Shown here one piece after another: positions 37,509 through 46,728 of a stretch of DNA of 64,000 nucleotides. The stretch is from Desulfobacter curvatus DSM 3379 (GTDB lineage Bacteria; Desulfobacterota; Desulfobacteria; Desulfobacterales; Desulfobacteraceae): assembly GCF_000373985.1 (NCBI RefSeq), contig NZ_KB893035.1:146-64145 (forward strand), in the 5' to 3' direction. The position numbers were made by a program, and so were the translations under genes. Positions within the stretch are counted from its first letter, which is position 1. Each line of letters starts with the position of its first letter. The notes beneath the pieces were generated by a model. It was not told the origin of the DNA and searched no databases. It worked only from the letters and a program-made list of their open reading frames with translations.

Positions 37509-39533
37509 TTATTCTATGATTGCCAGCACATCATCCTTGGCCACAGAATCACCTGATTTAAAATTGATGGCAGTGATCGTTCCATCGGCTGTTGCCGGAA
37601 GGATATTTTCCATCTTCATGGCCTCAATCACCACAACGGTATCGCCTGCATTCACTGTATCCCCCACATTTTTCTCATACTTGACAATCATGCCGGGCAT
37701 GGGTGCCAGAACAGGTGTGCCGGAACCAGCAGCCGCAGCAGGTTTGGGTGCGGCTGCGGTCGATTTTGGTGGAGTAGGCTTTGGGGCCGGTGCTGCCGCC
37801 GGGGCAGCCGGGGGAGCTGCAGGGGGGGCTGGTGAAGCCACAGGCGGTGCTGCAGGGGTAGCCGCAGCAAGCGCAGCATAGGAGATCACAGGAGAACCGC
37901 CTACTTCATCGACACCCACCTCAAAACATTCACCGTCAACAAATACATTAAAGGTTCTGGCAAACTCGCTTTTTTCAGGAAGATCCGCAACCGGCTCAAT
38001 GAGTTTGCCGGCCTTAGCCTTTTTAATCATATCCTCCTGTTTTTTAACATCTTCCAAGGTAATGGGTTTGACGGCATCAGGCACCTGCTCTTTGCCATAC
38101 TTCTGCATCAGGTATTTTTTGCCGGTTACGGGGAACAGGGCACACAGGATAAGATCCTCCTCATCCACGGCCAGATCGCCAATCTCTTCCCTGGCTTTTT
38201 CAAGTTCCGGCGTCAACACCTCAGCCGGGCGGCAGGTAATGGGGTCGTCTCCCCTTTCATAGTCCTTGAGCGCTTTTTTCTGCAATTGGGCATCAATGGG
38301 GACTGCCGTTTTTCCATACAGGCCGTAACACAGATCCTTAACCTGGGCCGTAATCATCTTGTAGCGCTCTTCCTTGGTATCAAACAGCACATTGTTCACT
38401 GTCTGGGTACCCACAATCCGGCTGGTGGGCGTCACAAGGGGAATCTGCCCTAATTCTTTCCTGACCCTGGGAAGTTCTTTGTACACCTCATCAATTTTAT
38501 CCAGAGCATCCATTTCCCGAAGCTGTTTAATCAAGTTGGCACGCATGAAGTCCGGTGCCTGGTTCAGGAGCACATCAATATCGATCAAGGAAACGCGGCT
38601 GTCATCCAGCAGGTGTTTATACTTGGGTATTACCTCTTTTTCCAGGGTCTCATTAATCCGGGTAAGGGCATTGATATCAAATCCCGTATCCCGGTTGGTA
38701 CCCAAAAGACTCATTACAAAAGGCTCAAGTGCGGCATGGGATGTTCTGTAAGCATAAGGCGTCATGCAGGTATCAATGATGTCAATCCCAGCCTCTACAG
38801 CCTTGAGATGGGTCATGGGGGACATGCCCGAAGTAAAATGGGAATGCAGGTGGATCGGGGGTTTGACTTCAGCTTTCAGCGCTTTTACCAGCTCAAAGGC
38901 GTCATAGGGAGCCATCAACCCGGCCACATCCTTGATGCAGATGGAGTCGGCTCCCATATCCTCAAGGGCTTTGGCTTTTTTTACATAATAGTCCAGGTTA
39001 TATATCCCTTTGCCCAGGCGGGGCTCTGTCAGGGTATAGCAGATGCAGCCCTGGAAATGCGCCCCGCACTCTTTCATCACAGGCACCACAGTTTCAAAAT
39101 TTCTGTAATCATTGAGCGCATCAAAGGTTCTGAAAATATCCAATCCGTTTTCCACGGTCTTTTTAACAAAAAGTTCGGCCAGATCATCGGCATAGTTACG
39201 GTATCCCACAAGTTTCTGGCCGCGCAGCAGCATGGAAATGGGGGTTTTCTTGAAATACCGTTTCAGGGTGCGAAGCCGCTGCCAAGGATCTTCATTGAGA
39301 TACCGGTGCATGGTATGAAAAGAGGCACCGCCCCAGACCTCCACAGCCCAGAAACCGATTTCATCCATCTGCTCGGCCACAGGGATCATATCTTCGGTGC
39401 GGCCCCGGGTGGCAAACAATGACTGATGGCCGTCCCGCAGGGAGAGATCCTGAATTTTCAGGGGATTTTTTGCCTTGGGTCGTGCTTGGGAATAATCCAT
39501 CTCAACCATTTTAACTTCATTGTGATCGGTCAT
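37509..39533 (-). CDS. biotin-containing carboxyltransferase (oxaloacetate/pyruvate, 5S + 1.3S type)
   Basis: A 674-residue protein. The N-terminal HMGL-like carboxyltransferase barrel has QDLSLRDGHQSLFATRGRTEDM near 27-48, RTFDALND and HLHSHFTSGMSP. A conserved carboxylase domain follows, then an Ala/Pro-rich linker (about 560-600) and a biotinyl domain with VIEAMKMENIL, the biotin being on the Lys of AMKM. This is the layout of oxaloacetate decarboxylase alpha, PycB, and fused transcarboxylase 5S/1.3S subunits. With a methylmalonyl-CoA-type carboxyltransferase upstream and no biotin carboxylase, transcarboxylase fits best (inference). Confidence 0.88.
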   Translation of the reverse strand: MTDHNEVKMVEMDYSQARPKAKNPLKIQDLSLRDGHQSLFATRGRTEDMIPVAEQMDEIGFWAVEVWGGASFHTMHRYLNEDPWQRLRTLKRYFKKTPISMLLRGQKLVGYRNYADDLAELFVKKTVENGLDIFRTFDALNDYRNFETVVPVMKECGAHFQGCICYTLTEPRLGKGIYNLDYYVKKAKALEDMGADSICIKDVAGLMAPYDAFELVKALKAEVKPPIHLHSHFTSGMSPMTHLKAVEAGIDIIDTCMTPYAYRTSHAALEPFVMSLLGTNRDTGFDINALTRINETLEKEVIPKYKHLLDDSRVSLIDIDVLLNQAPDFMRANLIKQLREMDALDKIDEVYKELPRVRKELGQIPLVTPTSRIVGTQTVNNVLFDTKEERYKMITAQVKDLCYGLYGKTAVPIDAQLQKKALKDYERGDDPITCRPAEVLTPELEKAREEIGDLAVDEEDLILCALFPVTGKKYLMQKYGKEQVPDAVKPITLEDVKKQEDMIKKAKAGKLIEPVADLPEKSEFARTFNVFVDGECFEVGVDEVGGSPVISYAALAAATPAAPPVASPAPPAAPPAAPAAAPAPKPTPPKSTAAAPKPAAAAGSGTPVLAPMPGMIVKYEKNVGDTVNAGDTVVVIEAMKMENILPATADGTITAINFKSGDSVAKDDVLAIIE

Positions 39534-39563
39534 AATATCCTACACATAATTTCTTTTATTTTA

Positions 39564-39782
39564 TCATTTAAACATTCTTTGCCGTATCATTGCGTTGGCA
39601 TTCATAATCGCCTGCCGTCCAGAAAGGCCCCAAAGGTTCATCTGCCCAACCGGGGCAGAAGTTAAAGATTTGGCAGCAGCATCGGCAGCCTGGCTTTGCA
39701 TCGCAACCACGGCGGCCTCCTCTTCCGTTCTAATATACATGTGAACGGCAGCCATGGCAGCAGCCAATCTTTTATTTTTCAT
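39564..39782 (-). CDS. small subunit-like protein of the carboxyltransferase locus
   Basis: A 72-residue protein with an Ala-rich helical N-terminus (RLAAAMAAVHMYIRTEEEAAVVAM) and a basic end, LWGLSGRQAIMNANAMIRQRM. Small proteins ending in a W-x-x-x-GR-type segment commonly lie between carboxyltransferase genes and may be assembly or gamma/delta-like subunits. No clear membrane helix is seen. AAGGAG precedes the ATG. It lies between the 12S-like and 5S/1.3S-like genes. Confidence 0.7.
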   Translation of the reverse strand: MKNKRLAAAMAAVHMYIRTEEEAAVVAMQSQAADAAAKSLTSAPVGQMNLWGLSGRQAIMNANAMIRQRMFK

Positions 39783-39812
39783 GAAAAAGGTCTCCTTGAC
39801 TTTTTAAACGAT

Positions 39813-39911
39813 TTTTATAAAACGCCCTGTAATATATAACGATTTGCAACTTTCGTTGTGGGCTGTATAAGGGGTGAGAAACCAAAAAACAAGAACAGCC
39901 CATAGCAGTTA
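39813..39911 (-). repeat. degenerate structured repeat, minus-strand copy
   Basis: Read on the minus strand it begins with the TAA stop of the 12S-like carboxyltransferase and continues CTGCTATGGGCTG, then ATACAGCCCACAACGAAAG and ends TTTTATAAAAA. The conserved blocks and spacing match the family, but hairpin 3 is poorly kept. Confidence 0.55.
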
Positions 39912-41462
39912 AACCGGAATATTTCCGTGTTTCTTAGCCGGCCTAAATTCCCGTTTGGTTGCCACGGCCTCAAGGGCATCTATAAGTCGTGGCCGGGTTT
40001 CACTCGGCTGGATCACCGCATCCACATATCCCCTTGCTGCGGCACAATAGGGATTTGAAAACTGGGTATTATACTCTTCAATTTTTTGCTTGCGCGTGGC
40101 TGCGGGGTCTTCGGAATTTTTTATCTCCCTTGCATGGATGACGTTTGCAGCGCCTTCAGCCCCCATGACGGCAACCTCGGCCATGGGCCAGGCAAAGGCC
40201 ATATCCGCACCAAGATGTTTGGAGCACATGGCGATATATGATCCGCCGTAATCCTTTCGTGTGATCAGCAAAAGCTTGGGCACTGTGGCTTCGGCGTAGC
40301 ACCATAACAGTTTTGCCCCGTGCCGGATGACCCCGCCCCATTCCTGGTGGGAACCGGGCAGATATCCGGGCACATCGGCAATGGTGAGCAAAGGAATATT
40401 AAAGGCATCACAGAACCGGATAAATCGGGTGGCCTTGTCGGAGGCATCAATATCCAGGCAACCGGCCATGATCATGGGCTGGTTGGCAATGATACCGATG
40501 GGCCGGCCGTTGAGCCGGGCAAAACAGACCACAATGTTTCTGGCAAAATACTGGTGGGGCTCAAAAAAATAGCCGTCATCCACAATGGCGGCAATGACCT
40601 GTTTGACATCATAGGCCTGGTTGGATCTATCCGGAATAATGGTGTCAAGGGACGGGGCCATGCGATACGGGGAATCGTCTGTGGGTTTGATCGGGGGATC
40701 TTCCATATTGTTGGACGGCAGAAAGGATAAAAGCTGCTTGATCTGCTCAATGCAGTCCTCATCAGACGCACAGGCAAACTGCGCCACCCCGGACTTTTCG
40801 TTATGGGTCATGGCACCGCCAAGCGCTTCAAAGGTGATTTCCTCGCCGGTGACCGCCTTGATAACATTAGGACCGGTGATGAACATATACGAGGATTCCT
40901 TGACCATGAAGATAAAATCAGTCATGGCCGGAGAATACACCGCTCCGCCTGCCGTAGGGCCCATGATGGCCGAAATCTGCGGAATCACACCGGAAGCCGC
41001 GGAATTACGAAAAAATATTTCGCCGTAACCGGACAAAGCATCAATGCCCTCTTGAATCCGGGCACCGCCGGAATCGTTCATGCCGATAACTGGGACGCCG
41101 GATTTAATCCCTAAGTCCATGACCTTACATATTTTTTTGGCCTGCATTTCTCCTAGTGATCCGGCCGAGGCCGTAAAATCCTGGGCATAGGCAAATACCA
41201 GACGACCGTTTACCTTTCCATGGCCCGTGATTACGCCGTCTGCGGGAATTTCCTTGGTTTCCATGCCAAAATTGGTGCACCGGTGGGTCACAAACATGTC
41301 CAGTTCCCTGAAGGTGCCGGCATCAAACAGCAGGTTTAGACGCTGTCTGGCGTTAAGTACGCCCTTTTCACGCCGTTTGGCCAAAGCTTTTTCACCGCCC
41401 ATGGCCTTGATTTTTTTCTCTTTTAGCCTTAATTCCTGAATTTTGTCGGAAGTGACTCCCAT
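39909..41462 (-). CDS. acyl-CoA carboxyltransferase (methylmalonyl-CoA decarboxylase/transcarboxylase 12S type)
   Basis: A 517-residue crotonase-fold carboxyltransferase that moves CO2 between biotin and propionyl/methylmalonyl-CoA. Motifs are AKRREKGVLNARQRLNLLFD near 27, the oxyanion-hole segments MNDSGGARIQEGIDALSGYG and IMGPTAGGAVYSPAMTDF, and, in the second half, ADVPGYLPGSHQEWGGVIRHGAKLL. It heads a minus-strand run with the small protein and the biotin carboxyltransferase. PccB of a carboxylase is an alternative, but no biotin carboxylase subunit is encoded here. Confidence 0.9.
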   Translation of the reverse strand: MGVTSDKIQELRLKEKKIKAMGGEKALAKRREKGVLNARQRLNLLFDAGTFRELDMFVTHRCTNFGMETKEIPADGVITGHGKVNGRLVFAYAQDFTASAGSLGEMQAKKICKVMDLGIKSGVPVIGMNDSGGARIQEGIDALSGYGEIFFRNSAASGVIPQISAIMGPTAGGAVYSPAMTDFIFMVKESSYMFITGPNVIKAVTGEEITFEALGGAMTHNEKSGVAQFACASDEDCIEQIKQLLSFLPSNNMEDPPIKPTDDSPYRMAPSLDTIIPDRSNQAYDVKQVIAAIVDDGYFFEPHQYFARNIVVCFARLNGRPIGIIANQPMIMAGCLDIDASDKATRFIRFCDAFNIPLLTIADVPGYLPGSHQEWGGVIRHGAKLLWCYAEATVPKLLLITRKDYGGSYIAMCSKHLGADMAFAWPMAEVAVMGAEGAANVIHAREIKNSEDPAATRKQKIEEYNTQFSNPYCAAARGYVDAVIQPSETRPRLIDALEAVATKREFRPAKKHGNIPV

Positions 41463-41556
41463 AATTCACATTTCTTCTTAAAATTATATAGTTGTAGAAT
41501 GGATTTATTTAACTGTTTTTTTAACTGAAGTAACCTAACGCGTCGGGATTAAAACA

Positions 41557-42306
41557 TCACTGTGTCAGGGTAAATCGCCATGCGCAGAACCAGGTTTCAG
41601 GATGGGGATCCGGTGGACACCCGATACATTCGGTTTTAATTCTCTCATCAACGCCTTCGGCAAAACGGGCGTACTCAACAAGACCGCCGGACTTGCAGGG
41701 ATAATCATCCAGGCCCTTTCGCACCCTTGCCCGCTGAACTCTGCATTCATTCATTTGAAAAACAAAACTATCCTGGGTCTCTTCCACAATGCTCTGCTCA
41801 TTGATGAATGCGTACATCCTGAAATTCAACGCTCTTTTAAGCCCCTCAAGTCCCGGATGTTTGCCCAGACCCAGAATATTTTTTATTCTGTGGGCTTCAA
41901 AGGGGGAGAAACGGGCCCAGCAGGAGTCATTGCACCGTTTGGCATCGTTCATGCCGTGCTCGAACTCCACAGCCTGGAACCAGACCCCGTCATTGGCCAG
42001 CCAGGCTTTTCCCACGGCTGCCATCAATTTTTCGGTTGTTGCGTCATCCAGTGACATCAACGCTTTGGGCATGCCCTGCTCCAGTTCAAACTCCAGAGTG
42101 CGGGACAGATGTTTCATGAGAATGGAAATTGAAGATTGTGTGGCCGTATCCAGCGCGGCAAGCGCCTTTTCCATGCCCATCTGATGCTGAACCTCGTTGA
42201 ACCAGAGGCCGTAATGGACAACAATACGGGTAAACATGTCGATCAGCTGTTTTTTCTGCATATCAGGGGTAAGGTCCTGAGCTTGGAACGGAGTGGAATC
42301 TTGCAT
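41557..42306 (-). CDS. DUF6125-like cytosolic protein with internal duplication
   Basis: A 249-residue protein with no signal peptide. Two related segments open it: YGLWFNEVQHQMGMEKALAALD near 32 and DGVWFQAVEFEHGMNDAKRCND near 105, both with a G-x-WF...GM-x-x-A-x-x-x-x-D pattern. The C-terminal half has conserved cysteines in NECRVQ, YPCKSGG, ECIGCPP and WFCAW, recalling L-2-amino-thiazoline-carboxylate-hydrolase-like proteins. Function unknown. GGAGG before the ATG. Its neighbours do not explain it. Confidence 0.75.
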   Translation of the reverse strand: MQDSTPFQAQDLTPDMQKKQLIDMFTRIVVHYGLWFNEVQHQMGMEKALAALDTATQSSISILMKHLSRTLEFELEQGMPKALMSLDDATTEKLMAAVGKAWLANDGVWFQAVEFEHGMNDAKRCNDSCWARFSPFEAHRIKNILGLGKHPGLEGLKRALNFRMYAFINEQSIVEETQDSFVFQMNECRVQRARVRKGLDDYPCKSGGLVEYARFAEGVDERIKTECIGCPPDPHPETWFCAWRFTLTQ

Positions 42307-42420
42307 GAATCGTCCTCCTTGTTAAACGGTTGCTCACAAATTACTCAAAGTCTTTCCTTGTGTCAAGATCCTTTGTTCACCGGAACAGGGTATCCTCATA
42401 TAGCTCGTTTTAATGTTTTT

Positions 42421-42490
42421 TTCCACGAAGGACGCGAAGTTCACGAAGATATCAGGGACTTAAGCTTCATGTCCTTTGTGATCTTCGTGG
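42421..42490. repeat. palindromic 'CACGAAG' element
   Basis: CCACGAAG (42423-42430) pairs with CTTCGTGG (42483-42490), and CACGAAG recurs internally at 42442-42448. The text resembles the widely dispersed palindromes built on CACGAAGGACACGAAG. It lies in the 278-base gap between trmB and the DUF6125-like gene, where no other feature is seen. It is similar in style to 29387-29448. Confidence 0.6.
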
Positions 42491-42584
42491 TGAAATAAAA
42501 AATAAAACTTATTTGAGATTTACATTACTTTTACATCCCAATAGGTTAAGTCTTTGTTGGAGGTCTATGGGGCCATTCATGTAG

Positions 42585-43430
42585 TTACTCAATAAGTTCA
42601 CGAAACGCCTCCAACTCTTTTTTGGAATAGTGAAAAAACCGGTCATGGACATTATCGGCAAAGGTTTCAAATTTCTCATACCCTGCCCTGTCCAGGGAAG
42701 CCGAATAAAGATTGACCACCAGGTCATGGGCAATATAATCTTCGCTGACCTCAATAAATCCTTCATCCCGGGTCCAGGTGGCCTTTGAGTCCGCCCCCCG
42801 GGACATAACACCGGAAACGGCATGGCAGCGATCCACGATCACTGATAAAAAACGCTCTTTTTTCTCAGCCATGTACCGCTGGAGCCTGCGGTGGGGGACA
42901 AGGTCCTCATAAACATTATCTGAGCCGAAATAGATGCCGCGAAGCATCACGCCCCTGGCAAGGGCGGCATCCAGCTCCCCGGTCAACAGGCAAAGTTCTT
43001 CATCCCAGATGGACACCGCAATTCGCTCTTGGGCTCCCTTGATCAGGACAGCCAGAAAAGACAGGATGTTGTCCCGCCCCTGGATCACAACCAGCCGGTT
43101 ATCCTGTTTCGGTTCCCGGTACAGCCGGCCTGCATACTCGGTTAAATCCTGAAAAATTTCCTGGAACCGGGATCGAAGCTTTCTGATAAAAATTTCCGGG
43201 TCCATGGGGGTATATGCCTTTGACTTTCCGTCATCCTGTTCAAACACCATCTGCTTTTCAATCAGACTTTTCAGCACTTCATAAATCCGGGAGCGGGGAA
43301 TACCCGATGACTTGCTCAGGGCATATCCGTTCAGGGGATACTCTTCTAAAAGCGCCAGATATGCCTTGCATTCATAAACCGAAAACCCTAACGCTTTCAT
43401 ATGTTCGGTGATCTGTTCGGCCTTATCCAT
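42585..43430 (-). CDS. TrmB family transcriptional regulator
   Basis: A 281-residue regulator. The N-terminal winged helix is ALGFSVYECKAYLALLEEYPLNGYALSKSSGIPRSRIYEVLKSLIEKQMV (13-62), the TrmB pattern. A coiled-coil stretch near 85-105 precedes a PLD-like effector domain. It is the last gene after azlC and azlD, two bases from azlD, so it probably controls its own branched-chain amino acid export operon. The effector is unknown. Confidence 0.88.
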   Translation of the reverse strand: MDKAEQITEHMKALGFSVYECKAYLALLEEYPLNGYALSKSSGIPRSRIYEVLKSLIEKQMVFEQDDGKSKAYTPMDPEIFIRKLRSRFQEIFQDLTEYAGRLYREPKQDNRLVVIQGRDNILSFLAVLIKGAQERIAVSIWDEELCLLTGELDAALARGVMLRGIYFGSDNVYEDLVPHRRLQRYMAEKKERFLSVIVDRCHAVSGVMSRGADSKATWTRDEGFIEVSEDYIAHDLVVNLYSASLDRAGYEKFETFADNVHDRFFHYSKKELEAFRELIE

Positions 43431-43432
43431 AA

Positions 43433-43738
43433 TTAAAGACTTAACACCAGCCAGGCTACGGCCACGGACCCAAGCACGGGGACAATGATGCCCCCTCTAA
43501 AAAGGCCGTAAATCAAGGTAAAGCCCATGCCTGCAACACCGGCCCAGGGCAGATCCGGCGTGGCAGTCAAAGCTCCCGGGATAATCAGGGCACCGATGGC
43601 AGCCACAGGGATGCACTTTAAAAAAGCATCCAGACGGGCGGGTATCCGGGCTTTTCTGAAAAAAAAGAAAGGGGCCAGCCGCGGAAGATAGGTTACAGCT
43701 GCCATGCCGAAAATCAGAGGGATCAGACTCCTATCCAT
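43433..43738 (-). CDS. azlD: AzlD-family branched-chain amino acid exporter small subunit
   Basis: A 101-residue protein with about three hydrophobic segments, typical of AzlD: PLIFGMAAVTYLPRLAPFFFF near 5-25, then FLKCIPVAAIGALIIPGAL. It works with AzlC in exporting branched-chain amino acids. It overlaps the azlC end by eight bases. Confidence 0.9.
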   Translation of the reverse strand: MDRSLIPLIFGMAAVTYLPRLAPFFFFRKARIPARLDAFLKCIPVAAIGALIIPGALTATPDLPWAGVAGMGFTLIYGLFRGGIIVPVLGSVAVAWLVLSL

Positions 43739-44435
43739 GGGTATTTTCTTCCTTTATAAAACCAGGGTTAAAAAAGGCGCCTGCAGACGCTATCACCAGG
43801 ATGCAAACGATAATGCTCCATCCCTTTGGCAGAACATTCGCTGAAACCAGAAACCAGTTGAACAGCCCGGAAGCAACTGCCAGAACAAGAGAACGCAAAG
43901 AGCTTTTCAGTTCCGGCATAAGAATGGCCAAAAGAAGCGCATACAGCGCCACGCCCATACTCTGGGTGAGAATGTCAGGCATAAATCGTCCCAGCACAAA
44001 TCCCGCCAGGGTGCCGGATACCCAGCCGGTATAAGCGGTCAGTTCCAGGAGCATGACAAACTGCCGGGTCAGCTTTTTTGGGGTAAAAGACATCACCGAA
44101 AAAGTTTCATCAGTCACGCCAAATGCCATGGGAAGATAATATTTTACCGTTTTTTCACAAATCCGGGTGGACAGATAGGCGCTCATGAGAAAGTGCCTAA
44201 AATTCACCAGTAGGGTGGTCAGGATAATCCCCACCGCTCCCATGCCCGTGGCCAGCAGATTTAAGGCAATAAATTGGCTGGCACCAGCAAAGACAACAAT
44301 GGAAAACAGCATGGCTTCCCCAAATGTGGTGTCTGTGGTTCTGGCCAGAATCCCAAAAGCTACGGCGGCCGGAAAATATCCGATAAAGATGGGAATACCG
44401 GATTTCAGGGCGTCCCGGGTGTCTGAGTGGGTCAT
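43731..44435 (-). CDS. azlC: AzlC-family branched-chain amino acid exporter large subunit
   Basis: A 234-residue membrane protein with about seven hydrophobic segments. It begins ALKSGIPIFIGYFPAAVAFGILA and has FAGASQFIALNLLATG near 55, both AzlC signatures, and VNFRHFLMSAYLS near 85. First gene of azlC-azlD-trmB. GGAGAAC lies before the ATG. Paired TAGTNACTA motifs overlap a TATAAT box just upstream. Confidence 0.93.
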   Translation of the reverse strand: MTHSDTRDALKSGIPIFIGYFPAAVAFGILARTTDTTFGEAMLFSIVVFAGASQFIALNLLATGMGAVGIILTTLLVNFRHFLMSAYLSTRICEKTVKYYLPMAFGVTDETFSVMSFTPKKLTRQFVMLLELTAYTGWVSGTLAGFVLGRFMPDILTQSMGVALYALLLAILMPELKSSLRSLVLAVASGLFNWFLVSANVLPKGWSIIVCILVIASAGAFFNPGFIKEENTHG

Positions 44436-44458
44436 CGATATGTTCTCCAGAGCAAATT

Positions 44459-44479
44459 TAGTGACTATTATAGTAACTA
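44459..44479 (-). promoter_or_regulatory. tandem TAGTNACTA palindromes at the azlC promoter
   Basis: TAGTGACTA (44459-44467) and TAGTAACTA (44471-44479), each a palindrome, lie three bases apart. Between and overlapping them on the minus strand is TATAAT, with TTGACT further upstream (spacer 15 or 20). Their position fits an operator for the regulator encoded at the end of this operon. Confidence 0.5.
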
Positions 44480-44631
44480 CTATTTTCAGTCAAGTCAAAA
44501 CACGCATCCGTGTTCAATTTTTCATACTGCTTTACACGACACCGGATCGTTGATGCGGGTTTTCTAAAAACGATCGGGTAAAAAGTTCCCAAAGGCAGAG
44601 AATGGCTTAAAACACTTTTACCCAAATACGA

Positions 44632-44663
44632 CCGGGCCACCTGGAGAGGATCAGGCGGCCCGG
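44632..44663. terminator. nested hairpin downstream of the phosphoesterase gene
   Basis: CCGGGCC (44632-44638) pairs with GGCCCGG (44657-44663), and inside it CCTG pairs with CAGG. It lies 46 bases after the stop of the minus-strand phosphoesterase. No T tract. The rest of the gap 44480-44708 is plain. Confidence 0.55.
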
Positions 44664-44708
44664 CATGAAACGGAAAAGGGAGAAAGAGATTATGAACTAT
44701 TTTTTCCG

Positions 44709-46457
44709 TTAGGATTGGAATGGTTGTTTGAAAGGGTCGAAAAAGCTTGATTTGTTCCCTTTATGGCTTGTTCTCCCATGTTGTTTTGTAAATTCAATAT
44801 GTTTCACAACAAAGTCCCCTTCATGATTAATAACCGCCCATGCAGTCTTTGATCCGGGATCTACGCCATAGGTGCCAAGGCCATACCTTGAATTATAGGG
44901 GCCTTTGACAAATGTTTTTGCGCTGTCCCCTGTATTCAGATCAACTGCATTCACCCACTGGCCATTTCCATCCCTTGCCGAAATGGCCAGGCCGCCCTTC
45001 ATGAATATTGACCTATCAATCTTTTTGTGATCAAAGGAAATTGAAAGCGCATAGGTATCGGTTGCCCGGCTTTTGTCTTTGGCGGGAAGCGGTGTGTCTG
45101 CGGAACGCCACAGGCTTAAATTATCGGTCATCCCCCACAGGGAAAAAATCATGCCGGCGGCATTATCAGTTGCGGCAGGCTGGGCCCAGCCGGTGTTCAC
45201 GCATTTAACCAGACCACGACCGGTGGAATCGGTTTTTGTGTTGCTGTTTGTACCGTCAAGAATTTTCGCAGTGGTACCGGCATTGCTGCCGATTACGCCG
45301 GTATAGTCGTCGCCCTGTTTAATTTCGAACCGGTCTCCGTTGAGGCTATAGCCGAATCTTTCCCTCAGGTAGAACATTGAAAGGGAAGGACAACAGTCCA
45401 GGTGAAGAGATCCGTAATCCTGACCATGGTTTGCAGAATAAAAATCCACTGTCACCCTGGGACCGTCAATGGTGACAATGTAATAACCAATGGTGTACAA
45501 CTCTTGCTGGAGCGGGGTTTCCCCCTGATCATCCCTGGATTTGGGCGTATAAAATTTATAACTGTTGGAAGCTGTAATGATCTGGGGGACCTTATAGGCT
45601 CCGTCGCTGGTGGAAACAAGGGAACGGTGGTGCATGTGGTCATGGCCGCCCATGTAGTATCCTGTACCGTGGCGGTACAGGCTGGTTATAAATGCATCCC
45701 TTGCTGTGGTATTTGAGGTCACATTGCCGCCAAACAAATTATCTTTATGGCTCTGGCCAATCAGATTTTTATGGGAGAAAACAAAGGAATGAAAGCCTTG
45801 GGGTGCAGAGGAAAGCATATCATCCACCCACGGAACCTGGTCCACCGCATTGTTGTTATGGTCATCTTCATGTTTGCTGTTAAAATTTGAACCATCCTTC
45901 CGGGTAAATTGATCAATCATGATACAGCGGACATTGTTGTAATCAAACGTGTAACTCAAGCCATGCAGCTCCTCATTGTAAGCAGCCTGGATATTTTCGG
46001 CACCGAACAGATTATCATAGCCACGGGTCTGGGGAAAAAGTTCCGGGAATTTTCTGGCGGCAGAAGCACTGGATTCATGGTTTCCCCGACAAGGGAAAAA
46101 ACCGATACCAGCATCGTAAAGAGCCTGGGTATGATTTGCACGGGTGGGCATGGTGCGTATACCCCATACACGTTCATCGTTGCACAGGTCCCCGACCTGA
46201 ATAACAAATTTGCAGCCATGGTCAATAAACTGCTGATTTAGGACATCAATAATTCCCGTGGCACAGGTCATTTTTCCGCCGGAACGCCCTTCCCACTGGG
46301 TGTCGGACATAACGCCGAAGCACCAGGCATCACCGGAAAGGGCAGCATTGGCTTTGCCCATGCGGAAAAAGGGCACATTTAGGGTGGAAAGTCCGATACC
46401 GGCCAGACCGGCAGCGCTATATTTTAAAAATTGCCTTCTGTCCATTGTCTTTTTCAT
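44709..46457 (-). CDS. Tat-exported metallophosphoesterase
   Basis: A 582-residue exported protein. The Tat signal DRRQFLKYSAAGLAGIGLST is at 6-25, and cleavage is likely near GKANA-AL. The calcineurin-like domain has SDTQW in place of the usual DxH, VGDLCND, CRGNHES and GGHDHMHH, the four metal-binding blocks. A beta-rich C-terminal domain of about 200 residues follows. It hydrolyses phosphoesters in the periplasm; the substrate is unknown. Single gene on the minus strand with AGGAGCTGAT before the ATG. Confidence 0.85.
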   Translation of the reverse strand: MKKTMDRRQFLKYSAAGLAGIGLSTLNVPFFRMGKANAALSGDAWCFGVMSDTQWEGRSGGKMTCATGIIDVLNQQFIDHGCKFVIQVGDLCNDERVWGIRTMPTRANHTQALYDAGIGFFPCRGNHESSASAARKFPELFPQTRGYDNLFGAENIQAAYNEELHGLSYTFDYNNVRCIMIDQFTRKDGSNFNSKHEDDHNNNAVDQVPWVDDMLSSAPQGFHSFVFSHKNLIGQSHKDNLFGGNVTSNTTARDAFITSLYRHGTGYYMGGHDHMHHRSLVSTSDGAYKVPQIITASNSYKFYTPKSRDDQGETPLQQELYTIGYYIVTIDGPRVTVDFYSANHGQDYGSLHLDCCPSLSMFYLRERFGYSLNGDRFEIKQGDDYTGVIGSNAGTTAKILDGTNSNTKTDSTGRGLVKCVNTGWAQPAATDNAAGMIFSLWGMTDNLSLWRSADTPLPAKDKSRATDTYALSISFDHKKIDRSIFMKGGLAISARDGNGQWVNAVDLNTGDSAKTFVKGPYNSRYGLGTYGVDPGSKTAWAVINHEGDFVVKHIEFTKQHGRTSHKGNKSSFFDPFKQPFQS

Positions 46458-46639
46458 CTATCAGCTCCTTGGCCCAAATATTTAAGCCCGCCCGAATCAC
46501 AAGCTGGTTGAAAAATTTTATACATAATTTCTGTTAAAAAAATGTGTTCTCACCATTAGTTTTCGCTTAAATGCTGCATGCTTAATTTTGAGATCCGGCA
46601 GGCTAACTAATATCTCAACCAATTATGATTGAATTTGTT

Positions 46640-46728
46640 CAATTTACTATTCACCAGTTGCATTACTTTCATGGTTTATTGCGGATTGAGCCTGGATAAT
46701 AATTGACCAGGTGGTCCCATGGCTGTTA
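46640..46728 (-). repeat. structured ~90-bp repeat, diverged minus-strand copy
   Basis: Read on the minus strand it begins TAACAGCCATGGGACCACCTGG, then TATCCAGGCTCAATCC and CATGAAAGTAATGCAACTGG. The order and spacing match the family, but the first hairpin has lost part of its 3' arm. It lies in the 565-base gap between the phosphoesterase and DUF5320-like genes. Confidence 0.6.
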
